Below are positions 47,510 through 58,659 of a stretch of DNA of 64,000 bases, in pieces; within the stretch, counting starts at the first letter, position 1, and the number at the start of each line of letters is the position of its first letter. The position numbers were made by a program, and so were the translations under genes. This DNA comes from Planococcus citri (taxonomy: Eukaryota > Arthropoda > Insecta > Hemiptera > Pseudococcidae), in contig NC_088681.1 of assembly GCF_950023065.1 (NCBI RefSeq), positions 54,780,836 through 54,844,835 of the forward strand, given 5' to 3'. Below the pieces are notes generated by a model, which ran no database searches, had not been told where the DNA came from, and saw nothing but the letters and a program-made list of their open reading frames with translations.

Positions 47510-49060
47510 TTTTTGAAAGGATATTTCTACATAAGAGGGGGGAGTTGGTTTTCAACTTTTTTATCGCATTTTAGTTCCACTTTTTTTTGTTGAAACAATG
47601 AATTCTTGAAATGAAAAAAAATATACCTAGGTAGGTATTTTGAGATTTTCCAAAATAAAATTTTTTCAAGGAAAAGGGGATAAGTTTTTATATTTTTTTG
47701 TTGTTTTTTTTCAAATTTTTGTTGAAACAAGGAATTCTTGAAAAAAAATTTTATATTTTGAGGTTTTTCAAACTTGAATTTTTCTCAGGGAGGGGAGGAG
47801 AGGGGTAGCTTTAAATTGTTTGTCACATTTCAGTCTTGTCTTTCTCTTTTCTTCGATGAAACAATCAACTCTTGAAAAAAAAAAATTTCAAATTTTGAGA
47901 TTTTCTGAAGTTAAATTTCTTATTGGTTTTCAACTTTTTTCCACATTTCTCAGATTTCAGTTGAATTTTTGGATTTTTGAAGGAAGGAGAAGGCAAGTTT
48001 TCAACTTTTTTCGCGTTTCAACTACATCCCTTTTACTTTTTGTTAGTGAAACTCTTAACATTTTTGAGGTTTTCCAAAATTAATTTGTGGAGGGGGGGGG
48101 GGGGGTAGTTTTTATTTTTTTCAAATTTCATTTTTGTCTTTTCATTTGTTTGGCTAAAACAAAATGAATTTTTGAAAAGAGAAATTCATATTCTGAGATT
48201 TTCCAAAATTAATTTTTTTAGGGAGAGGAGAGGGGTAGGTTTTAAACTTTTTGCCCCATTTCAGTTTCGTTTTTTGATTCTTTTTGCTGAAACAATAAAC
48301 TCTTAAAAAGACAAATTTTAAATTTGGTGATTTTCTGAAATGAAATTTTTCGAATTGGAGGGGGGGATTGGAGTTGGTTTCTTTTTTTTGCTGAAACCAT
48401 GAATTTTTGAAACAAAAAAATTATTCCTCGAGGTTTTATAAAATTAAATTTTTGGATTTTTAAAGGAGGGAAAAGGCAAGTTTTCAACTTTTTTCGCGTT
48501 TCAATTCCATCAATTACCTTTTACTTCTTGTTAAGATGATAAACTCTTGAAATTTTTGAGGTTTTCAAAAATTAATTTTTCTACGGGGAGTGGGGGGTGA
48601 GATTTAATTTTTTTTTAATTTCAATTTCGTCTTTCTATTTGTTTTGCTGAAACAATATGAATTTTTGAAAAGAGAAATTCATATTTCGAGATTTTCAAAA
48701 ATTAATTAAACTATTTTAAATTTGATGGTTTTTCTGAGATGAAAATTTTTCGAACTGGGGGGGCGAGTTGGTTTCTTCATTTTTTTTTTTTTGCTGAAAC
48801 AGTGAAATTTTGGAAAGACCAAAAAATGAATTTGGGGTTATTCAAATTCAAATTTTGTTCAGAGAGGGGAACTGTTGGATTTTTAATTTTCCCCAAAATT
48901 TCAGTTTCGTTTGTTCTTCTTTCAGTTGAAACAAAAACTCACGAAATGAAAAATTTTAGATATGCCAACATTGAAATTTTCTGAAATTAAATTTTCGACG
49001 GAGGAGGGGGGAGGAGGAAATTTCTCAATTTTTTGTACATTAGGTTTGCTTTTTTCCATT
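47510..49060. repeat. Degenerate ~105-150-bp tandem repeat, about 11 copies
   Basis: A TTGCTGAAACAATGAATTCTT-like marker recurs near 47590, 47721, 47857, 48151, 48285, 48390, 48649, 48794 and 48925, with weaker copies near 48045 and 48535. Each copy has a G-rich box (GGGGAGGGG-like), TTTTCAACTTTTTTCGCRTT and TTTCAGTTTCGTCTTT. A 481-bp higher-order step links AAGGCAAGTTTTCAACTTTT at about 47990 and 48471. A run of 14 G lies at 48092-48105. Confidence 0.7.
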
Positions 49061-49240
49061 ATTTTTATAGAAAAAGTACTATTCAAGAAATTTCAAAATT
49101 TGATTCTGCCTAAGAAGATGATTTAACTAGAAATAAAATAAAAAAAAAAACAGCAAACAAATTCCTCAAAATAAGTTTTTTCAAAAAAAATTATGATTTT
49201 TAAAATATTTTTTTAACATGCTAAAAATCAAGAAAAAGTA

Positions 49241-49628
49241 CGATAAAAAATTCTAACAAGTCGAGTGGAAGGCATAGTACAGGATCTCTGAGTGAATAAA
49301 ATCATCAAAAACCATTTCTCAATTTGGATTTTTTTCTTTCAAATAATGGATTTTTTTTTGGAAAGAAGATAAAACTGAAAAATATTTTGCACAGAACGGT
49401 TCAAAAATTGGAATATTTTTTTTTAGAAAAAAGACGATAAAAAATTCTAACAAGTCGAGTGGAAGGCATAGTACAGGATCTCTGAGTGAATAAAATCATC
49501 AAAAACCATTTCTCGATTTGGATTTTTTTTCTTTCAAATAATGGATTTTTTTTTGGAAAGAAGATAAAACCGAAAAATATTTTGCACAGAACGGTTCAAA
49601 AATTGACATATTTTTTTTTTTGAAATTT
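49241..49628 (+). repeat. 194-bp tandem duplication
   Basis: CGATAAAAAATTCTAACAAG starts at 49241 and again at 49435. The copies are nearly identical through TCGAGTGGAAGGCATAGTAC, AGGATCTCTGAGTGAATAAA and TTTTGCACAGAACGGTTCAA. This is a very recent duplication. Confidence 0.9.
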
Positions 49629-49684
49629 CATCATTAAAATCATCGTCTTAGAAAAAACTAACCCAGGGCAACATTTTTAAAATT

Positions 49685-50025
49685 GAAAAATTAGTACTCG
49701 TGATAATCAACTCTTAAGAATGAAAATGTTGTGCAATTTTGGGTCATTTAAAGCACGTTTGTGTATCAAAATTTGAGAAAATTTCCATCGACCCTTCTCA
49801 TAAATCCCTTTTTATAGCAATGAAGATTTTGAGTAAGAAAAGTGAGATTTTTTTAGCTATTAATTGCGACATTTTAGACAACTTTTTGAATCTCACATTT
49901 GATAATATTGCCATAAGAATGATAATCAACTCTGAAAATGACAATTTTTGCAGTTTTGAGTCGTTCGAAGCACTTTTGGGTACGAAAATTTTAAAAAATG
50001 TTGATCAAAACTGTCTATAGATTTC
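49685..50025 (+). repeat. Diverged ~220-bp direct repeat
   Basis: GATAATCAACTCT, GAAAATG, TTTTG(G/A)GTC and AAAGCAC/GAAGCAC followed by TTTG(T/G)GTA occur in the same order near 49703 and 49922. The 93-codon frame at 49739-50020 spans both and shows no domain. Confidence 0.5.
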
Positions 50026-50900
50026 TCTAAATAACAAAAAAGCCTTTGAACAAAAAAAAAATCCGGTTCTTTCCTTGAAAAAAAGTTTTTTCGTTACATG
50101 TGGGCAAAAAGGAAAGATTCAGCCTTCATCTTGTGTGAATTTTTTCAGTAAAATTTCAAAAATTTTCCTTTCTTATACACGAGTAAAAATGTTGGCCAAA
50201 TATATGAAGCTCACTTCATTTTTCAGGATTTTTTCCGCGATTTTTTTTCAGAAGTTGGTGATTCAGGAAAATTGATACAATTCATCATCTCACTAGCAAC
50301 ACAGATGAAAATTGACTAGATCTAATAATCAACCAATTAAATACCTATTCATCAAACCTCATAAAATTTCAACTCAAAATCAGATTAAAATTCTCGAACC
50401 TGACAACACTGATTTAAACTCCAATCAATCATAATCTTCCTACAACAAACCCACCTTCTTTCCATAAAAACCACACAATCCTAGATTCACCATCACTCAG
50501 TCATCACTCAGCCATCTTCAACTCAACTTCCAATTCCTCAAAAAAAATTACTCATTTCGATAAAGAAATTCCTATCCAATGACCATAAAAAACACATCTT
50601 AATCTCTCATCTTCACGACCAGATCATTGATCAATGAATCGATGACACGATGATGGAAATCCCCCGAAGCTATAAGGCGAACTCGTTGCTGGACGATAGA
50701 CTCATTTGACCCAGACCTACGTCACTGGTATTCGTACATGGAATGGAACACGACAGTTAATGAATCTGAAAGAGTAACGCAATTATAAATATGTGTAATT
50801 CGCTTACTCTTATATAGCTTATAAAAAACCTATGTATATACGTTGAATGTGTGTGTCAAGCTACTCGTACGAGTATAAGGAGTGAAGTTGGAGTTTGCAC
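50026..50900. other. Non-repetitive DNA, no gene seen
   Basis: A C/A-rich, TC-poor stretch (50270-50600) is followed by balanced DNA. No supported frame, RNA or repeat. Confidence 0.4.
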
Positions 50901-50901
50901 G

Positions 50902-50905
50902 TTAA
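50902..50905. repeat. TTAA target site (left)
   Basis: TTAA directly abutting the CCC end of the palindromic element, matched at 52247-52250. Confidence 0.85.
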
Positions 50906-52246
50906 CCCTTTGGAGGTTCTCTAGGTTTTCGGGTTAGAAAATTGAAGTGCCTTAATGAGTGTGATAGGGTACCTCGCCCAATTGGCCAAACCACAAAAAA
51001 GTCGAGCTTTTGATGAAAAGTTTTATAGGAAAATGAAAGTTTCCAAAAAACACAAATGTGACATTTCCTAAAAAAAAATTGAATGTATGCAGAATTTTTT
51101 TTGAAAAAATGAACCAAAAACATGTGTCAAAAACATTGAACAAAAGCACTCTTTCAAAAAATGAAATAAAAATTGAATTGGAAAAAAATAAAAAAACAAG
51201 GTTGAAAAAAAGTCATCTGGCAGTTCACAAATTCAGCGAGAATCAAATCTTGTTGGCAAAAATGCCTTTGTTTAAAGCATGAAGAGAAGAAAAATCTATG
51301 TCGCTAAGAGAGGATTTTTTATCAAGTCATAAAATCTTTTAGGAAATCGAGCCGAAATATGGGACAAAATTTAGCGAAATTGCGAGCTTTCTGGCAGGAG
51401 GTAACTAATTATAAAAACATTTTCGCCTTTATTCACGAGATGTAGCATAGAATTTTCTTTCATTTTGGGAAAAAATGAGTATTTTATCACTTATTGGAGT
51501 ATAGGAATATGAAGATGAAGATGAAGAGAAATAGTAAAAATAGTAAATAAAAATCCAAATTCATCTACGAGTTCAGTCTTTCATTTCGTTTACGCTGTGG
51601 ATTTGTGTTTTTGTTCACTATTTCTTTTCATCTTCATCTTCATATTCCTATACTCCAATAAGTGATAAAATACTCATTTTTTCCCAAAATGAAAGAAAAT
51701 TCTATGCTACATCTCGTGAATAAAGGCGAAAATGTTTTTATAATTAGTTACCTCCTGCCAGAAAGCTCGCAATTTCGCTAAATTTTGTCCCATATTTCGG
51801 CTCGATTTCCTAAAAGATTTTATGACTTGATAAAAAATCCTCTCTTAGCGACATAGATTTTTCTTCTCTTCATGCTTTAAACAAAGGCATTTTTGCCAAC
51901 AAGATTTGATTCTCGCTGAATTTGTGAACTGCCAGATGACTTTTTTTCAACCTTGTTTTTTTATTTTTTTCCAATTCAATTTTTATTTCATTTTTTGAAA
52001 GAGTGCTTTTGTTCAATGTTTTTGACACATGTTTTTGGTTCATTTTTTCAAAAAAAATTCTGCATACATTCAATTTTTTTTTAGGAAATGTCACATTTGT
52101 GTTTTTTGGAAACTTTCATTTTCCTATAAAACTTTTCATCAAAAGCTCGACTTTTTTGTGGTTTGGCCAATTGGGCGAGGTACCCTATCACACTCATTAA
52201 GGCACTTCAATTTTCTAACCCAAAAACCTAGAGAACCTCCAAAGGG
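50906..52246. mobile_element. Near-perfect palindromic piggyBac-like element, 1.34 kb
   Basis: Seen: the left end reads TTAA|CCCTTTGGAGGTTCTC and the right end is its exact inverse, GAGAACCTCCAAAGGG|TTAA. Every position x from 50902 to 51535 pairs with 103152-x, giving arms of 634 bp around an ~81-bp loop (51536-51616). I noticed only one arm mismatch near the ends (TTTTCGGGTT versus TTTTTGGGTT). Known: TTAA target sites and termini beginning CCC define piggyBac-superfamily elements. Inferred: a non-autonomous foldback derivative, recently inserted or gene-converted. Open frames of 65-74 codons in each arm are the same sequence read twice, with no transposase domain. A transcript would form a ~630-bp duplex and could feed small-RNA pathways. 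Confidence 0.88.
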
Positions 52247-52250
52247 TTAA
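52247..52250. repeat. TTAA target site (right)
   Basis: TTAA directly following the GGG end of the palindromic element, matched at 50902-50905. Confidence 0.85.
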
Positions 52251-54410
52251 ATAATAAGAATACAAATGATGATGATGAAGGAGAAAACCCACCTTTCTCG
52301 TTGTCTAATCTAATACGATGAGGTATTGCCAATATGTAAATGATTATTACTCGTATCGTGTACGTTTTCAATTATTTACGTACGACTATAGGGTATTTTA
52401 AACCATAAAAATAAACATAGCTAGATGTAAAATGTAATTTCCCATCGATACACAGAGGTACAGATTTTTCTTAGAACTGAGTACATTTAGATAAATTTTA
52501 TAGTCTCGGAGACAATAAATTCCAAAACGAACCCCAAACATACTCAAATATACCAACAAAGCTCACATTTTTTCCACCCATCCATCCATCCATCCCATCC
52601 ATATACTTAGATTCTTCGCGGGTGAAATACACGATAATAATTAATTAAGAGACGCCTGGAGCTCGTTCTCATCACTCGATCACCTTGCCAGCTGCCACAA
52701 AACATTACAGCATATTCGGCCATTATAAATACATATGCAAATAACTGTGAAAAATTATCGAATCGAGTTTTTAAATAAATTTTCGCCGTTTAATTACGTA
52801 CGAGCCAAAGCCAAAGCCACGCAGCTCGCAGACCATGTTGAGTATACATAAACTGGTTCAGGGAGACGCGAGACGCGAACGCCGAGTTGAGAGAAGAGAA
52901 GAGAAGAGAAAAAAAAATTTATTCAAACTCTAGCAATTTACCACCACCATCTTATATAATGGTACACGTCGTCTAGACGGTACATTATACAATACAGGTT
53001 TGGAAAGTAGATCGCGAAGCTACCTCATCATGAGGCATGGTGTAGTCCTAGATGACGCTAATCGCCAATATACCTATACGTACGAGTATATTCGGCACGG
53101 TTACATACTTCCATATTCATAAGTTTGTTTCTATGAAACGGTAAAGTCGCCAATTTCATATCTTCACGTATCTGTACGACGATTGGCAACACTGCATAAG
53201 ACCCTTTTAGGCCCCTTCATCATCATTTCCCATCACAGTAGTAGGTACTAATGACCCTCGTCAAAAATTACAACAAACTGTTCAACAGGTATACCTGCTG
53301 AGTTTCACCCTATAGCATATCGAAGCAGACCCTTCTCTCCCTCTTATTCCCATCAGGTAGCAAAATCTCTTTGAAATTCTTTCGTTAGAGGTTCGTTCCT
53401 CGTTCGTGTAGTTGTACAACAACCAAACGATATAATAATTATGAAAACGTGTCAAATATTCGTTTCCGAAGTCTCTCCACCATCCTCACCTCCCAAGTTC
53501 ATTCCGCAGCTACGTCGAAATACGTACGATTTTCCCAGCTAGTGGAAAAGTTTGCAAAAATTTACTCTCTTTTAACATAGCATCATTAAAAGCCGATTCA
53601 AGTACCAAGAAACGTTTCTCAGCCGCAGATATAGCCAAAAATTACGAATTACGACCTATATATAGGGACTAGGGAGTCGAACAAGCAACAAAGTATAATC
53701 GAATTGGGGTATTCTCGAAATAAAAGGGGGGTAAGACGGCGTTGGGAATTTTTAAGCGTACGAATCATCAACGAGTAGTCCTTGATATTACACGATCGAC
53801 TAGAGGTAATCTTTTCATCACAATGTTGAGAAAAATATTACCGTTAAGGACGTCGACTTCACATTTACGTGCATGTAAAATGAGATGAATTTTAATTTTT
53901 AACCAACCATAAGCTCGTATAAGATCACATCCGAGGTATTTCGAGTACCTATTTATAACGATGGAATACAACACCTCGGATTACGCACATTTGCGATAAA
54001 TGGGTGAAAAAAACCCAACCGAGTCGATTCTCGACTAGATAATGGAGATTTTCACACGACTACAACGAGTAGGTATAGCTTTATAGGTACAGGTAGGTAA
54101 ATGCGAGAAAAAGAAACTCGTCGTCGTGTATTTTCTGTCGACAAGGCGCATTTTTCCGGCTCGTTTGTCTCGACGTCGTCGACGCACATACAATAATGGA
54201 ATCCTTGCTCTTACCCGAGTCGAGCAAAGAGCAGAGTTGGCGAAACTGAATCCACACAGTGTAATGTTGCAACCTACTACCAGGAATAATACCTATGCAA
54301 ACAAAGAAGCTAGCTGGCAGGTGGTAGGCATCTTCCATGTTTCGCGTGAGGGTTTTAAGGTGCGCTTAGAAGAGAGAGATGTACGAGTAGAAAGAGTAGG
54401 TAGGCAGAGG
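52251..54410. other. Non-repetitive CG-containing DNA, no gene recognised
   Basis: Balanced composition with small simple repeats: CCATCCATCCATCCATC near 52578 and GAGAAGAGAAGAGAAGAGAA near 52892. Frames at 53768-53974 and 54126-54515 are arginine/serine-biased and unsupported. This could be regulatory or intronic. Confidence 0.4.
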
Positions 54411-54419
54411 GTAGAGGTT

Positions 54420-54779
54420 TCATTCTGTGTGAGTCAACAACGAAGAGATCCTTTTTATTCGAGGTGGAAGAATTGGCAAAGATTTTACATCACTTTTGGA
54501 AACATTCGGGGATAGATTTAGAAACACGAGGATGATTTCATTCAAGGATTTTACGAAACTGATCGAGGGGTGCGAAAAAGGGATGATTGAAGAGTTCGCA
54601 TCGTGGCTCTGATTGATGAAAAGTGGCGTATGTACGATGAAAAGGCCTTCGATATTACTATTGGACGGGATATTTCCACTTGTGAGTAAGTATACTTGAT
54701 TATTTTTATTCGATAAAGGTTGAATTTGAGAAGGAGGAGGAGAAATAAAGATATCTCGACCCCCCCCCCCTCCAGACAA
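54420..54779. other. Region open in several frames, possible exon
   Basis: The minus strand is open for 119 codons. The plus strand is open for about 57 codons ending at the TGA near 54629 (KDFTKLIEGCEKGMIEEF). A second plus frame (ALIDEKWRMYDEKAFDITIG) runs into the strong donor GTGAGTAAG near 54681. At most one can be real. The frame with the donor is the best internal-exon candidate, but no family is recognised. Confidence 0.2.
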
Positions 54780-55155
54780 TCCTAAGCTTATTTATTTTTC
54801 AGTCCTCAGACGCACAAAAAAATCCATTCGTTCCTGTTTTTTGATTTTTTTTTCATCAACACAGTGAGTCTGAATAATTTGAACCTAATTGGAAACGCCT
54901 TTTTATTGGACGTGGAAATCATATTTTCAATTGGACGAATTTGATTGATAGTTTAGAACTTGAATCATTCTCCATTACCCCCCTCATCTCCTCAATCCTC
55001 TTCAAAGAAAATTTTTTGCTAGAAATACTTTTTTCAGGAAGAAAACAAAGTTCACGACAAAAAATTTCCAAATGATGTTCATCTGATAAAATTGATTTTT
55101 TTCATCGTAGAACTTTTCAGGAATAAAATAAATATTCCAAATTTGAAATTGAATT
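54780..55155. other. AT-rich DNA, no gene seen
   Basis: No supported feature. Confidence 0.4.
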
Positions 55156-55159
55156 TTTC

Positions 55160-56410
55160 TATGTCATGGGTACATTTTCCAATTTTTTCAGAAACTGTCC
55201 TAATTTTTTTGCTGAATTTTTCACATTTTTCTTGCGTAATTTTATCAAGTTTATCATTTTTTTAAAACAAAATTACCCAATTTTTACCACATTTTCTACA
55301 AGAATCTTTCTTTTTTCCTGCACAAACATTAATTCATCAACTGTTTTCTACGAGCGAAAATTCTTCATTTCTGTACAAAAAACAAATTTTTGACCAAATT
55401 TTTGAATTTTTTGCAAAATTTTCCCAATTTATTGTCTTTACATTTTTACGGCTATTTTCAAATTATTGTCTCTGAAAAAATTTCCAATTTTTTTTCAAAA
55501 ACTACTTCAAATTTTCAACAAAATTTTCCATGTTTTCATAAATATTTGTTCAACTTTTTCAACAATTTTTTTCATCAAAATTTCAAATTTTCTTTTACAA
55601 TTTAATTTTTTTCTAATTTTTGAATTGTTTTTTACAGAATTTCAAAATGTTTTTAGCGAATGTTTCGAACTTTTTTACAAAATTTTTCAAATTTTTCCAC
55701 CAAATGTTATTTTTCTTGGAAATCCTTCAATTTTTCTATTCTTCTAAAACAATGTTTCGATTTTCACTCCAATAATTTTCTAACTTTTTCAAATTATTTC
55801 CGCAAAAATTCTCAATTTTTTTCTTCAAGTTATCCAATTTGTTATCGACAAAATGTTATCAACTATTTTTTGCAAGAAAAGATTCTTAATTTTTTCACAA
55901 AATGTTTTAATTTCTGCAACATTTTCAAATTTTCTACAAGTTCTTAATTTTTCAACAAAATAATTCAAATTTTTCGTCAAAAACTTTTCAATTTTTTTCG
56001 ACTGTTTTCAAATTGTTTCTTCAAAAATTTTCAAATTCTCTTATAAAAATATGTTTCAATTTTTTTAAAAACAAAATTCAATTATGCTACAAAACATTTC
56101 GAATTTTTCACCAAACCTCATTCAAACTTTCAACTACAATAATTCTGCAATTTTTCAACATAATGTATCAAATTTTCCGTCAAAATTTTTTATGTTGTTT
56201 TCAACAATTTTTGAGCAGCTTCTGCAAAAATTTTCAAATTTTTCCATAAAAATGTTTAAATTTTCTTACAAAATTTCTCAAAGTTTTCAAAAGTTTTTCA
56301 AACTTTTCAAAATTAGAATTTTTCTTGCAACTCAATTTTTTTACAAAAATTTTATACTCAAGTTTCTTCAAAAATATTCACTACAAAAAATGTTCACAAT
56401 TTTCTCAACC
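55160..56410. repeat. Degenerate TTTTCAACAAAATTTTC quasi-repeats
   Basis: The plus strand is pyrimidine-rich and built of TTTTTCA(A/C)AAAAT and ATTTTTC(A/T)AATTTTT words every 25-40 bp for 1.25 kb. All frames translate as F/S/N-rich low complexity (NFSxKF-type), so none is a gene. The structure resembles 41850-44160 with a different core word. Confidence 0.6.
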
Positions 56411-56594
56411 TTGAAACTTCAAATGAGCTAAAGAAGGAAAAGAGAAATTGAAATTGTAATCTGTTTTTGAAAAAAAAAGAGTAAAAAACAACTTATTTTT
56501 GCAGACGTTTGACACCTATTTTACAAAAAGAAAAAAAACACATCCAAAAAACAAACATATGAAAAATTTCATATCATTTTTTGTTGCTCATTTG

Positions 56595-57214
56595 AAGGGT
56601 TCCTTTCCAAGTCGGCCTAAGTCCATTTTTTTCGTTTCGAGAAAAACACAAATAAGTGTTTTTCTCGCCCTTCCGCTTCAATAATAAATGATGTGATTAT
56701 ATGGTTGTGAAGCTTGATCTTTCTGCTTTAAAGTACCGTATTGGTATTTTTTTAATTTTGCGTATTTTCAGCTCCAGAGCGCGTCAAACAGTCAGAAAAA
56801 GTGGACTTAGGCCCATTTGGAATTATCTGATGTTAAAAATTTCGAAAAAGAGCTGAAAAACGCGTTTTTTCAAAAAAAAAATTCACGAATCATTAATTTA
56901 ATACATTTCTGAAACAATTTCATTCGAAGCACCTTCAAATTTCGTCTCTCGAAAATCGTTGAAAAACTTGAAAAAAAAAACCGGCACAACCGCACTTGTA
57001 TACAAATACTCGTAAAAAATGGATTTAGGCCACTTTGGAATAATCAGCTGTTTTTTCGAGCCGGCAAAACAGCGCTCCTGAGCGAAAAAAGTAACGCCAG
57101 GTGTTGGGACAAGGTGATAAAGGTGTTAACCGACCTGTACCAGCAGATGGCGCTGCTAACTCAAAAATGATAAAAATGGACTTAGGCCTTAGGCCGACTT
57201 GGAAAAGAACCCTT
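56595..57214. mobile_element. TIR DNA element, 620 bp, with CATTTG duplication
   Basis: Seen: AAGGGTTCCTTTCCAAGTCG, GCCTAAGTCCATTTTT at the left is inverted at the right as AAAAATGGACTTAGGCC, GGCCGACTTGGAAAAGAACC, CTT. CATTTG flanks both sides (56589-56594, 57215-57220). Internal copies of GGAYTTAGGCC(C/A)WTTTGGAAT at about 56801 and 57018 repeat the terminal motif. Known: subterminal repeats of TIR sequence are typical of non-autonomous elements that bind transposase at several sites. The 6-bp duplication does not identify a superfamily. No coding frame. Confidence 0.8.
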
Positions 57215-57220
57215 CATTTG

Positions 57221-58300
57221 CAAAATTAGATTTTAAATTTAGAATTTTTTTAATTTGCACTTTTGAGAAACCTTTTTTCTGAAATGCCATTGGCTATTTT
57301 TGGTAAATTTTACGCAGGAATTAATTCTTTTTCATCACCCAATTATTTTTTTGATCAATCAGAGAAACTTTGGACTTCTTCCTCTTAACCCCCCTTAACC
57401 CCCCCCCCCAATCATAATAATTAATCATCGTTACCTTCGAACAGATATTTTCCTAAAATTATTAAAAATGTCAACAACAGACGCTTAATTCATTTCCAGA
57501 ATTCCGGATGCTATCTCTTCAACTGAATCATTAAAATGATCAGATCACTTATATGTAGATAGCCTACTTCACATTCTACCCCCCCCCCCCCCCCCCACTG
57601 AAATAAAAAATAATTGAATTTTGAAGAGTCTGGCGGCATTTTTCTGGCACAATTCATCACTTTTCTTGAATTATAATAAGTATTTTTCACAAAGAATATT
57701 TGAAAATTTTACTACCCCCTCCATTTTCTTCCTTTCTCTCCACCATCCATTGATATCTACGTAGCTTCATTTCGAGAAATTATAATTTTAACACCGCATT
57801 TTTGGGAGAAAAAAGCCAGGGGTCCCCAAAACATTTTTACTTATTATATAGATCTCCTGGCATTCCCCTTCCAATGATGAATTCAATAAATTTTTGAGAA
57901 GCTTTATCGAAACCTCTCCCCCTCTCCTCTCTCTCCCCTCTCCCCATTAAAATCGTTCAGAAAATTTTTTAAAAACCAGGCTTGTTCAAACTAATATTCG
58001 ACCCTATTTCCTTCTATTTGCACTTCGAATACGACTCGTATTTTGAGAACATCCATAAACAGCGCCTTGAAACCTGGAAAACTTTTTAGAAACCCTATAA
58101 TAAGGAAAAACTTTCAGTGCTGCTCAAACTCTATATTTACACGAGCGACTTGCAACGTTCGAATAATAAAAAAAAAAAACCTTCGACTCGCACATCAGCC
58201 ACGTTGGTTGCAATTTCGATTCAATTGCGAGAGAAAAAATCCACAGCTCTTGGTGCGAGTTAGTACGTAAAAAAGCCTCGTAACCTTCCGTAATAAAAAT
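57221..58300. other. AT-rich DNA with long C-run
   Basis: No supported gene. A run of 18 C occupies 57579-57596, with smaller C-runs near 57390-57409 and a CTCTCCCC tract near 57917-57946. Confidence 0.45.
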
Positions 58301-58307
58301 TTTTACA

Positions 58308-58598
58308 ATGGGAATAAATATGGCGGTATTGCGCGATGATAGACACCTCCATAAAGTTTTCTACATTATCGCAGCGACGATGGCAACTACGACATTTAAA
58401 TGCAAACAGCGACTGTTCGCTGGCAGCAAAAGCGACGAAAAAGCTTCGACTCGCGTAGAGAAGGCAAGCGAATCGTATTTAAAACTATTTCCAGGCCTCG
58501 GTTGGCTCGGTTGGGCTTCGTTTTCGTTGTACCCGCAGTTGGAGAGAGAAAAAAGGCGAAAAAAAATTACGAAAAAGATAAAATTGGAACTTCGTTAA
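58308..58598 (+). CDS. Unrecognised 96-codon ORF, weak candidate
   Basis: ATG to TAA, with mixed synonymous codons (GCG, CGC, CTC, TCG, AGC all used), unlike the A/T-homopolymer frames elsewhere. There is a possible short hydrophobic stretch (KVFYIIAATMATTT), a LGWLGWASFSLYP segment and a lysine/arginine-rich C-terminus (EREKRRKKITKKIK). No signal peptide or domain is recognised. A second frame (58400-58651) overlaps it. It might be a small protein or the open part of a longer transcript, but chance is equally possible. Confidence 0.2.
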   Translation: MGINMAVLRDDRHLHKVFYIIAATMATTTFKCKQRLFAGSKSDEKASTRVEKASESYLKLFPGLGWLGWASFSLYPQLEREKRRKKITKKIKLELR

Positions 58599-58659
58599 CG
58601 TCAAAGACGAGTTTCATTAAATTACGCCGCCAAAGTGAAATTTACCGGTGAAACGATTC

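Noticed and set aside
51058..52094. Identical 74-codon frames on both strands
   Set aside because: They are the same arm of the palindrome read twice, and K/N-rich with no transposase features.
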